This document shows, one piece after another, positions 1-5,141 of a DNA stretch of 5,141 nucleotides. The translations under genes and the position numbers were made by a program. How positions within the stretch are numbered: the stretch's first letter is position 1; each line of letters begins with the position of its first letter. Location of the stretch: NCBI GenBank assembly GCA_003171235.1, contig PMYM01000187.1, positions 1-5,141 on the forward strand, given 5' to 3'. The notes beneath the pieces were generated by a model that worked only from the letters and a program-made list of their open reading frames with translations, did no database searches and was not told the DNA's origin. The stretch is from Phycisphaerales bacterium (GTDB lineage: Bacteria; Planctomycetota; Phycisphaerae; SM23-33).

Positions 1-101
1 GCATCCGCTGAAGCGGTTATTGAACCAGAGCACCCTAAGCAAGGGGCACAACGCTACAGGCTTCTGCAAACTGCGCTAATCCGCTCCAACTGTTAGAACG
101 T
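1..101 (+). other. Left flank; possible 3' end of an unidentified gene
   Basis: Two plus-strand frames are open from the window edge. One ends at TAA 77-79 (25 codons, about three quarters with G or C at the third position, as expected in this GC-rich DNA). The other ends at TAG 94-96 (31 codons, more mixed third positions). The first has the more gene-like composition, but neither short peptide resembles a family I recognise and both starts would lie outside the window. A small stem, CCGCT/AGCGG, sits at 5-16. The stretch may equally be plain intergenic DNA. Confidence 0.2.
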
Positions 102-222
102 GTGTGAAAACGTGGCGAGGGCATCTTGGCCGTGGTTGGGCTGTTTTCGAGTATTGGCATGGGCGAGGCGCACATGCCGCTCACGGCCGAGACGGCCGCG
201 CCACTTCTTCAACGGGCGGCTA
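102..222. repeat. Palindromic intergenic repeat, left copy
   Basis: This segment shares ordered blocks with 4367-4451 on the other side of the operon: GTGTGAAAA (102-110 and 4367-4375), GGCATCTTGG (120-129 and 4390-4399), and a right end reading CCAC, then TTCTTCAACGGGC, two variable bases, then CTA (201-222 and 4428-4451). Inside is a tight hairpin, CGGCCG/AGA/CGGCCG (184-198), with a 6-bp stem and 3-base loop. No T-run follows the hairpin on either strand, so it does not look like a standard intrinsic terminator. Its position directly after the kinase could still let it act as a 3' processing or stability structure. The final CTA is the kinase stop codon read on the minus strand. The copies differ in length and in the middle part, so this is a diverged family rather than a recent duplication. 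Confidence 0.6.
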
Positions 223-3200
223 TCCCACGCCTGTCGGCAGGGTGAAGTAAAACGTTGTGCCCTTGCCGACTTCGGATTCCAGCCAGATTCGCCCGCCGTG
301 CTGTTCGACAATCCTCTTGCAGATGGCCAAGCCGATCCCGGTGCCCTCATACTTCTCCCGCGTGTGTAGCCGCTGGAAGACCTGGAAAACGCGTTCGGCG
401 GACTTCAAGTCGATCCCGATGCCGTTGTCCCGGACGGAGATCCGCCAGCCTTCCTGGCTTGGCGACGCTTCGATGTGGATTTCCGGGGGCTGTTTGCGCC
501 GGAACTTGAGGGCGTTGCCGATGAGGTTTTGAAACAGGCGAACCAACTGGGAAGGGTCTCCAGTCAAGGTCGGCAACGGGTCGTAAGTGACCTTCGCCTG
601 GCTTTGTTCGATGCTGCCTCGCAGGCTCCCCAATGCCTGGCTAAGCGGGTCGCCCAGGTCCACCGCCGTGCGCTTGGCGTCCTCCCGGCCAAGACGCGAG
701 AATTCCAGCAGGTCCTTGATCATGGCCTGCATCCTCTGGGCGCCTTCGGTCACGAAATGGACGTATTCCTGCGATTTGTCGTCCAGGCGATCGCCCAGCC
801 GCTTTCCCAGCATGCCCAGAAAGCCGGTGATCATCCGCAGCGGCTCCTGGAGGTCATGGCTGACGACGTACGCGAACTGCTCCAAGTCGGTATTGGATCG
901 GGCCAGCCTGTCCGACAAACTAAGCAGCTCGACTTCGGCCTCATCGCGCTGGGTGATGTCTTCAATGGTCAACAGGAGGCGTTCGGGCATGTCGCCGGTT
1001 GGCTGGATGTGCCGCCCGCTCAGAAGCATCACCTTGCGCCCGATCTGCTCGAACTCGTGCTCTACCCGGAAGTCCTCGAAGGCGGATTCCTTTGGCAGGA
1101 TATCCTCCAGCAGCGTCCGCAGTTGAGGGATATTCCATTGCCCATTGCCCAGATCGTACACCTCCCGTCCCGTCGTCTGGTTCGGATCGACTCTAAACGC
1201 CTCGTAGAAGGCGCGGTTGGCGGAGAGGACCTGCAGTTGGCCGTCCAGCACGAGCAGAGGATGCCGCACCGTTTCGGCGATTCTCTCCGCGTAGGTCTTC
1301 TCGTACCGGAGATGGCTCTCGACCTCCTTCAGGCGGCTCACGTTCGAGAAGGTGACAACGGTTCCCTCAATCCGGTTGTCCAGCGTGCGATAGGGCAGGA
1401 TCCGCATGGTGTACCACTGGCCCTCGCGGTCCTGCACTTCCTTCTCCAGCGGCGCGAGGCTCTGGAGGGCGGTCCGGGCGTCGGCGGCCAGATCGACGCC
1501 GGTGAAGTTCTGTGTGACATGTCCAACCGGACGGCCCAGGTCCGAATCGATGAGGCTCAGCAGTTTCGTCGCGGCCGGAGTGAACTGCCTGATCCGCAAC
1601 TGATCGTCCAGGAAGATGGTGGCTATCCTGGTGGCCGCCATCAGGTTGGCCAGGTCATTGTTGGCCTTGGTCAGTTCGCCCACCTTATCGTTAAGCTGGC
1701 TGTTGACCGTGGCCAACTCCTCGTTAAGCGACTGCAATTCCTCCTTCGAGGCCTCCAGTTCCTCATTGGCCGACTGGAGCTCCTCGTTCATGGACATCAC
1801 TTCTTCGTTGGCGGCCTTGAGTTCCTCGGCGGCCGTATCGTACCCCTCGGTGTTGGTTCGCAATTCAGCGCGGAGGGTCTGAACCTCCGCTTCCAACTGG
1901 GCCACCAGCGGCTCATCCTCTGCCGGGACGCTCTGGGCGCTGGCCGGCGGGCGCGGCTGGCGGGCGTCCTCGAAGATGACGGCCAAAAGCTTGCCGCCCC
2001 CGACGCCCTCAGGCACGCGCATCACCGTCAGGTTGGCCGGCGACGTCCGCCCCCCGGGCAAAAGAATCTGTGCCAGGTTTACCGGCTCATCCCGCTGGAG
2101 CGCCCTGTCCATCGCCCGGCCCAGCTTGGCTGATAGCGTCCCGTCGGTCATGTCGAGGATATTGAGGGTGGCCAGCCCCTTGGGGCGGCCCAGGTACTTC
2201 TCCGCCTGCCCGTGGAAGGACAGGACCTTGCCCTGCGGGTCGATCAGCGCCAGGCTGGCGCCGAAATGCCGCAGAATCGCCTCCAGCTTGGCCTGCGGCA
2301 AAACGGATGGGTCGATGACCGCGGGTTCCCGGTCAAGCGCGCTTGCCTGCCGGCCGGCGGGGTAAAGCGGGAACTCGCCTGCCGCCTGGCGGTTGGATCG
2401 CGTCAGCCGGTAAAGGCGATTGTGCTTGGAGATCGGCTCGAACAGGCCCGCCATCTCGGCGACGCCTTCGGACTTGCCCAGCAGCAGGCACCCCCCCACG
2501 TTCAGGGCGAAGCTGAATACTGAGAGCACCTTCTTCTGCGCCGCCGGCTCGATATAGATCAGCACGTTGCGGCAACTGACCAGGTCGAGCTTGGAGAATG
2601 GCGGATCGGCCAACAGGTTGTGCCGGGAGAAGATCACCGCCTCACGCAGGGATTTATCCACCTGGTAGGTCTGGCCCTGTTTGACGAAGAATGCCTCCAG
2701 TCGATGCGGCCGGACATCGTCGGCGATGCTCAGCGGGTACGCCCCGGCGCGGGCCGTTTCCAGCGCGCGCTCGTCCACGTCCGTGGCAAAGACCTGCACG
2801 GGGCAGGTCTTGCCGGCGGCCTGCCTGGCCTCCAGCAGGAGCATGGCGATGGAATAGGCCTCCTCGCCGGTAGCGCAGCCGGCGACCCAGGCGCGCAAAG
2901 ACGCGTCGTCGGGCTTGGCCCCGACCAGCGGCACGAGGGCCTCGGCCCGCAACTCTTCAAAGGCGCCGGCATCACGGAAGAACGAGCTGACGCCGATGAG
3001 CATGTCCCTGGCCAACTGCGTCAACTCGCCGGCGTCCCCTTGAAGCAGCTTGATGTATTCGCCCATGCCGGCGATCTGCCGAAGCCCCATGCGCCGCTGG
3101 ATGCGCCGAGAGACCGTGGTCCGCTTGTAGTGGCGGTAATCGCTGTTGGTGCGGGTGTGAAGGAGCTTGAGGATGGCTTCCATATCGCCCGCGTCCGCCC

Positions 3201-3852
3201 CGGCCGGGGATTCTTCCCGACCGGCGGCCCTGACCTGCGGGTGCTGCGCGAACTCCAGCAGCGCCGCCGGCAGTTGGGCGGGCCCCAGGACGTAGTCCAC
3301 CAATCCGGTGTCAATGGCTGCCTGAGGCATGGCCGCGAACTGCGCGGTGCTCGGATCCTGGGCCATGCACATCCCGCCGGCGGCGCGAACCGCCCGGACG
3401 CCGCGCGGGCCGTCCAATCCGCTGCTGCCGGAAAGGACGATACAGATGGCCTTGGAGCCCTGGTCGTCGCCCAGGGATGTCATGAAATGGTCAATGGCCG
3501 TTTCGACGTGCCCGCCCCCGGTCGACTTGCCCAGGACCAGCCGCCCGCCGCGGATGGTCAGGGATCTGCCGGGCGGGTTGGTATAGACGGCATTCGGCTC
3601 GACCGGCATGCCGTCCTCGGCCTGAACGGCCGGCATCGCCGTGATTTTGCCCAATATCTCGGCCATGCGGCTTTCGCTTCGGGGTTCCAGGTGCTGGACG
3701 ATGACAAACGCCATGCCGCTGTCGGCGGGCATGGCGCCGAAGAATCCCTTGAGGGCCTCAAGCCCTCCGGCCGAGGCGCCCATCCCCACGATGGGGAACC
3801 CGCCGCCGCCTGCCTGGGAATACCCGGCGTATCTTTTTCTCTCTACCGCCAT
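220..3852 (-). CDS. CheB-CheR-PAS-histidine kinase fusion protein
   Basis: A predicted cytoplasmic 1210-residue signalling protein with no signal peptide or membrane segment. Domains in order: CheB methylesterase (about 19-205), with the expected triad Ser27 in GASAGG, His54 in VQHL and Asp147 in SGLDG; CheR methyltransferase (about 223-485), with the helical substrate region around DYRHYKRTTVSRRI, the SAM loop GCATGEEAYS (325-334) and FATDVDERAL (355-364); PAS-like (about 522-630); heptad coiled coil (about 645-735); PAS-like (about 738-845); PAS-like (about 852-968); HisKA with phospho-acceptor His999 in VVSHDLQEP; HATPase_c with N-box Asn1109/Asn1113, G1 box DNGIGID (1142-1148) and G2 box GTGIGLAI (1170-1177). 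All key residues I can check are present, so esterase, methyltransferase and kinase may all be active. CheB and CheR normally remove and add methyl groups on chemoreceptor glutamates; the target of fused versions is generally unknown. The start at 3852 is chosen because AAAAGGA lies 9 bases upstream and the CheB homology begins soon after; a longer in-frame start at 3960 would overlap the upstream gene and adds 36 unrelated residues. There is no receiver domain. It is the second gene of the operon. Confidence 0.95.
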   Translation of the reverse strand: MAVERKRYAGYSQAGGGGFPIVGMGASAGGLEALKGFFGAMPADSGMAFVIVQHLEPRSESRMAEILGKITAMPAVQAEDGMPVEPNAVYTNPPGRSLTIRGGRLVLGKSTGGGHVETAIDHFMTSLGDDQGSKAICIVLSGSSGLDGPRGVRAVRAAGGMCMAQDPSTAQFAAMPQAAIDTGLVDYVLGPAQLPAALLEFAQHPQVRAAGREESPAGADAGDMEAILKLLHTRTNSDYRHYKRTTVSRRIQRRMGLRQIAGMGEYIKLLQGDAGELTQLARDMLIGVSSFFRDAGAFEELRAEALVPLVGAKPDDASLRAWVAGCATGEEAYSIAMLLLEARQAAGKTCPVQVFATDVDERALETARAGAYPLSIADDVRPHRLEAFFVKQGQTYQVDKSLREAVIFSRHNLLADPPFSKLDLVSCRNVLIYIEPAAQKKVLSVFSFALNVGGCLLLGKSEGVAEMAGLFEPISKHNRLYRLTRSNRQAAGEFPLYPAGRQASALDREPAVIDPSVLPQAKLEAILRHFGASLALIDPQGKVLSFHGQAEKYLGRPKGLATLNILDMTDGTLSAKLGRAMDRALQRDEPVNLAQILLPGGRTSPANLTVMRVPEGVGGGKLLAVIFEDARQPRPPASAQSVPAEDEPLVAQLEAEVQTLRAELRTNTEGYDTAAEELKAANEEVMSMNEELQSANEELEASKEELQSLNEELATVNSQLNDKVGELTKANNDLANLMAATRIATIFLDDQLRIRQFTPAATKLLSLIDSDLGRPVGHVTQNFTGVDLAADARTALQSLAPLEKEVQDREGQWYTMRILPYRTLDNRIEGTVVTFSNVSRLKEVESHLRYEKTYAERIAETVRHPLLVLDGQLQVLSANRAFYEAFRVDPNQTTGREVYDLGNGQWNIPQLRTLLEDILPKESAFEDFRVEHEFEQIGRKVMLLSGRHIQPTGDMPERLLLTIEDITQRDEAEVELLSLSDRLARSNTDLEQFAYVVSHDLQEPLRMITGFLGMLGKRLGDRLDDKSQEYVHFVTEGAQRMQAMIKDLLEFSRLGREDAKRTAVDLGDPLSQALGSLRGSIEQSQAKVTYDPLPTLTGDPSQLVRLFQNLIGNALKFRRKQPPEIHIEASPSQEGWRISVRDNGIGIDLKSAERVFQVFQRLHTREKYEGTGIGLAICKRIVEQHGGRIWLESEVGKGTTFYFTLPTGVG
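1702..1827 (-). repeat. Six in-frame heptad repeats (coiled-coil signalling helix)
   Basis: Residues 676-717 of the fusion kinase are six consecutive 7-residue units of the form EE(L/V)xxx(N/K), for example EELKAAN, EEVMSMN, EELQSAN and EELQSLN. In the DNA they appear as a 21-bp-periodic run on the plus strand containing TTCCTC or CTCCTCG in each unit. This is a protein-level coiled coil that probably forms a parallel dimer and passes a signal from the CheB/CheR/PAS part to the second PAS and the kinase. Similar heptads are typical of CheB-CheR-PAS hybrids. It is a possible site for unit gain or loss by slippage. Confidence 0.85.
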
Positions 3853-3861
3853 ATAGCGTTG

Positions 3862-3868
3862 TCCTTTT
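3862..3868 (-). promoter_or_regulatory. Ribosome binding site for the fusion kinase
   Basis: The minus strand reads AAAAGGA, then 9 bases, then ATG at 3852. It lies in the 22-bp gap between the two genes, just after the TAA of the DUF2294 gene. It decides the kinase start, because the longer in-frame ORF start at 3960 lies inside the upstream gene. Confidence 0.75.
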
Positions 3869-3874
3869 GCGTGC

Positions 3875-4255
3875 TTACCCCCTTTCTGCCTCGCGGAAGG
3901 CAGGGGACTCCGACAGGGTGAAGAGCATGACTTCTTCGCCGGTAACGGTGCTGATGTCATGGTGCAGGCTTAACACTTTGGCCCCGGTGATGCCCTGCAC
4001 CATTGTTTCCAAGGCAGGCCTGGCCGTTTCCATCAATTGAGTCCGCACCTGCTTGAGCAGTCCCCCGCCCTTGTCGGAAGGGAGCGTCTTGACCAGTTGC
4101 TGTTCGGCCGCGGTCAGGACGCCGTGGAGGCGCACGACCAGAAGATCGCCAACGAGGTATGTGCGGATGTCCTTGGGGCCCCGGCCCATGTACTCCTGCT
4201 GAAAGCGGCTGATCCCTTCGCAGATAGCGGCTTCGATCTCACCTTGTGTCTTCAT
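3875..4255 (-). CDS. DUF2294 (MpsC-like) domain protein
   Basis: A 126-residue soluble protein with no signal peptide or membrane segment, made up almost entirely of one DUF2294 domain. Visible family features are the N-terminal helix MKTQGEIEAAICEGISRF, the central GRGPKDIRTYLVGDLLVVRLHGVLTAAEQ, and the C-terminal block around LHHDISTVTGEEVMLFTL (97-114). The length is normal for stand-alone members. The Pfam family was renamed after MpsC, by association with a putative sodium-translocating, membrane-potential-generating system, but I know of no established biochemical activity, so I assign none. The start at 4255 has GAGG 5 bases upstream and coincides with the start of homology; a longer in-frame start at 4468 would add 71 Cys/Gly/Pro-rich residues read through the repeat. 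It is the first gene of the operon, 22 bp before the CheB-CheR-PAS-kinase, so the two are probably co-transcribed and may act in the same sensory pathway (inference). Confidence 0.88.
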   Translation of the reverse strand: MKTQGEIEAAICEGISRFQQEYMGRGPKDIRTYLVGDLLVVRLHGVLTAAEQQLVKTLPSDKGGGLLKQVRTQLMETARPALETMVQGITGAKVLSLHHDISTVTGEEVMLFTLSESPAFREAERG

Positions 4256-4260
4256 ACGCA

Positions 4261-4264
4261 CCTC
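4261..4264 (-). promoter_or_regulatory. Ribosome binding site for the DUF2294 gene
   Basis: The minus strand reads CGAGGTGCGT directly before ATG at 4255, so GAGG lies 5 bases from the start codon. This fixes the 126-residue product as the real one. Confidence 0.65.
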
Positions 4265-4293
4265 GAACGCGATGTGATTCGCGACCCAAGAGC

Positions 4294-4324
4294 CTGCCAG
4301 GCAACCAGCGCCATGCCCTGGCAG
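4294..4324. promoter_or_regulatory. Stem-loop in the DUF2294 leader
   Basis: CTGCCAGG (4294-4301) and CCTGGCAG (4317-4324) are perfectly complementary around a 15-base loop, and the pairing extends outward with one mismatch. The stem ends about 38 bases before the DUF2294 start codon. It could be an operator or a leader-RNA hairpin. I see no riboswitch-class core or terminator T-run, so its function is unknown. Confidence 0.4.
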
Positions 4325-4451
4325 CCCGTTGAAATAGGCAGCACGTTGCGGCACACCCGCCCTGGGGTGTGAAAAGCCCAAGCAAAGCAGGCATCTTGGG
4401 CAAGTCGCGCAGCCGGGGGCGGCTGAGCCACCTTTCTTCAACGGGCAACTA
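4324..4451. repeat. Palindromic intergenic repeat, right copy
   Basis: The segment carries the same ordered blocks as 102-222 (GTGTGAAAA, GGCATCTTGG, then TTCTTCAACGGGC, two bases and CTA) in the same orientation. In addition it is bounded by a 10-bp inverted pair, GCCCGTTGAA at 4324-4333 and TTCAACGGGC at 4437-4446, so this copy looks like a complete palindromic unit that forms most of the DUF2294 leader. It contains the perfect hairpin described at 4352-4371. The left copy lacks the opposite GCCCGTTGAA end. Confidence 0.55.
4352..4371. repeat. Perfect 7-bp hairpin within the right repeat
   Basis: CACACCC (4352-4358) pairs with GGGTGTG (4365-4371) across a 6-base loop. On the plus strand it is followed by AAAAG, on the minus strand by CCGCAACG, so it is not an intrinsic terminator on either strand. 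It is probably part of the repeat's folded structure. Confidence 0.5.
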
Positions 4452-4538
4452 CCAGAGCACACGCCCACAGCCCCCCGGTGGCTCCAAGTTAGCCGTTAGG
4501 GTAGCAGGAACGGAGCGAGATGTCCAGAATTCGCTCTT

Positions 4539-4550
4539 GTATCATGATAC
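4539..4550. promoter_or_regulatory. Perfect 12-bp palindrome, possible operator
   Basis: GTATCATGATAC is its own reverse complement and lies in a locally AT-richer stretch about 285 bases upstream of the DUF2294 start. Its size and symmetry would suit a dimeric repressor, but no regulator gene is in the window and no convincing -35/-10 pair overlaps it. A 12-bp palindrome can also occur by chance. Confidence 0.25.
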
Positions 4551-4582
4551 CCTCTCCAGTTAGACAAGTGCGATTGTCCGGG

Positions 4583-4677
4583 GATGCATTAGCGTTTTGG
4601 GGGACGGAAGCCCGGCGTTCACATGTCGCGGGCGTCTCGCCCGCGACACGTCAGAATCCCCAAAACGCTAATGCACC
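4583..4677. mobile_element. 95-bp MITE-like element with 9-bp target duplication
   Basis: The ends are terminal inverted repeats of 20 bp with one mismatch: G(A/G) followed by TGCATTAGCGTTTTGGGG, with the 18-bp perfect core at 4585-4602 and 4658-4675. The element is flanked directly by the 9-bp direct repeat TTGTCCGGG at 4574-4582 and 4678-4686, as expected for a target-site duplication. It has no coding capacity and its centre is a strong hairpin (4621-4651). These features fit a non-autonomous element mobilised in trans by a transposase encoded elsewhere. I cannot name the parent insertion-sequence family from the ends. Confidence 0.7.
4621..4651. repeat. Strong GC-rich hairpin inside the 95-bp element
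   Basis: GTCGCGGGCG (4625-4634) and CGCCCGCGAC (4638-4647) form a perfect 10-bp stem with the loop TCT. Pairing continues outward to 4621/4651 with a single mismatch (14-base arms). There is no T-run after it on either strand, so it is better explained as the structural core of the element than as a terminator. Confidence 0.65.
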
Positions 4678-4740
4678 TTGTCCGGGCAAGGCCAAGGGCC
4701 CGTTCGAGGATCTCACGACAACCATCCCCGGCCGGCTTAG

Positions 4741-5012
4741 AGTCCCTAACAAAATGCCGCGTGAGCCGCGTTGCGGCCAAAACCGCTCAGATGCAAGGAA
4801 GGCCGACGAAGCCATACCCAGGGCGGTATGGCTAGGAGGCCTGACGAGGCAGATGGGCGGTTTTCGCCGCAACCCGCAGGGACGCCGCAGCTTTTGCCGC
4901 ATGCCGGCGTTGCTCGGACTCGACGACCCATTGCAGGGTCGTCCTCGCCCTCGTGCCTTGGCCTGCGTCAAAATCCGCGGCGTCGCGGCCACGGGTCATT
5001 TTGTTAGGGACT
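4741..5012. mobile_element. 272-bp foldback element with two internal hairpins and 5-bp target duplication
   Basis: The terminal inverted repeats AGTCCCTAACAAAATG (4741-4756 and its complement 4997-5012) are perfect over 16 bp and continue imperfectly to about 4769 and 4985. CTTAG at 4736-4740 and 5013-5017 flanks them as a 5-bp direct duplication. The interior is almost all stem: hairpin I has arms 4771-4818 and 4825-4872 (33 of 48 positions complementary without gaps, with a 9-bp perfect tip AGCCATACC/GGTATGGCT); hairpin II has arms 4881-4929 and 4936-4984 (32 of 49 complementary, with an 8-bp perfect tip GACGACCC/GGGTCGTC around ATTGCA). Only an 8-base linker (4873-4880) separates them. 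ORFs through it are by-products of the symmetry. It is best called a non-autonomous mobile or repeat element; a structured RNA gene is an alternative. Confidence 0.7.
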
Positions 5013-5017
5013 CTTAG

Positions 5018-5141
5018 TCTGGAAGCGCTGACCGCCACGGAACGCCAAATGCGATTCCGGAATTTACCTGTTTGGCCCGCTACGTGCGCCTATTATTGGC
5101 TGGAGTTGTGGAAAGTGTGAGTCGGATGACTAGATGAAGGG
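5018..5141. other. Right flank with no supported gene
   Basis: This stretch is less GC-rich than the rest. TATTAT at 5091-5096 would suit a plus-strand -10 box, but no -35-like hexamer lies 16-18 bases upstream. An ATG at 5126 hits a stop after three codons; another at 5134 runs off the window. A gene may start just beyond the end, but nothing here establishes it. Confidence 0.3.

Noticed and set aside
184..198. Hairpin after the kinase as a Rho-independent terminator
   Set aside because: There is no T-run following the stem on the minus strand, and the hairpin belongs to the intergenic repeat.
475..2133. Plus-strand 552-codon open frame opposite the kinase
   Set aside because: It lies wholly antisense to a well-recognised multidomain gene, its translation has no recognisable domain, and long antisense frames are common in GC-rich DNA.
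2620..3921. Plus-strand 433-codon open frame opposite CheB/CheR
   Set aside because: Antisense shadow of conserved CheB and CheR coding sequence, with no recognisable family.
3853..3960. 36-residue N-terminal extension of the kinase
   Set aside because: It overlaps the upstream DUF2294 gene, shows no CheB homology, and the start at 3852 has a good ribosome binding site.
4256..4468. 71-residue N-terminal extension of the DUF2294 protein
   Set aside because: It is read through the intergenic repeat and its hairpins, while the start at 4255 has a ribosome binding site and matches the start of the domain.
4325..4686. CRISPR array
   Set aside because: The repeats are inverted or dispersed pairs, not regularly spaced direct repeats with unique spacers, and no cas gene is present.
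4743..5010. Resemblance of the 272-bp element to an integron attC site (CCCTAAC ... GTTAGGG)
   Set aside because: The outer base of each core departs from the RYYYAAC/GTTRRRY pattern, the element is longer than usual attC sites and has two large hairpins, and no cassette or integrase is present. The CTTAG duplication points to transposition instead.
4520..5017. Plus-strand 165-codon frame and its neighbours in the right flank
   Set aside because: It spans both miniature elements, and its apparent coding potential comes from their inverted repeats; no family is recognisable.
5091..5096. TATTAT as a promoter -10 box
   Set aside because: No -35-like hexamer at suitable spacing and no gene visible before the window ends.

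Overview
The window is GC-rich bacterial DNA. It holds one compact two-gene operon on the minus strand (about 220-4255), with repeat-type, non-coding DNA on both sides. The protein types and the many small palindromic intergenic repeats would suit a large, repeat-rich environmental genome. Planctomycetota or a relative is my best guess, but no marker gene is present, so this is tentative.

Layout. Positions 1-101 are unassigned left flank, possibly the tail of a gene that starts outside the window. Positions 102-222 are one copy of a palindromic intergenic repeat, whose last three bases (CTA on plus, TAG on minus) are also the stop codon of the big gene. Positions 220-3852 (minus) encode a 1210-residue fused signalling protein: CheB methylesterase, CheR methyltransferase, PAS, long heptad coiled coil, two more PAS-like domains, HisKA and HATPase_c. 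Just upstream, 3875-4255 (minus) encodes a 126-residue DUF2294 (MpsC-like) protein. The two genes lie 22 bp apart and each has its own Shine-Dalgarno sequence. Positions 4256-5141 contain no gene I can support. They hold two leader stem-loops, a second copy of the left-hand repeat, a 12-bp perfect palindrome and two well-delimited miniature mobile-element-like structures. The first (4583-4677) has near-perfect 20-bp terminal inverted repeats and a 9-bp flanking duplication. The second (4741-5012) has 16-bp perfect terminal inverted repeats, a 5-bp flanking duplication and an interior made almost wholly of two long hairpins.

How it may work together. DUF2294 is translated first, then the CheB-CheR-PAS-kinase, so the small protein is a candidate partner or input for the large one. 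No response regulator, chemoreceptor, CheA or CheW is encoded here, so the phosphotransfer and methylation partners must lie elsewhere. The most unusual content is the right-hand non-coding block, where the 272-bp element is predicted to fold into a three-stem, Y-shaped structure.
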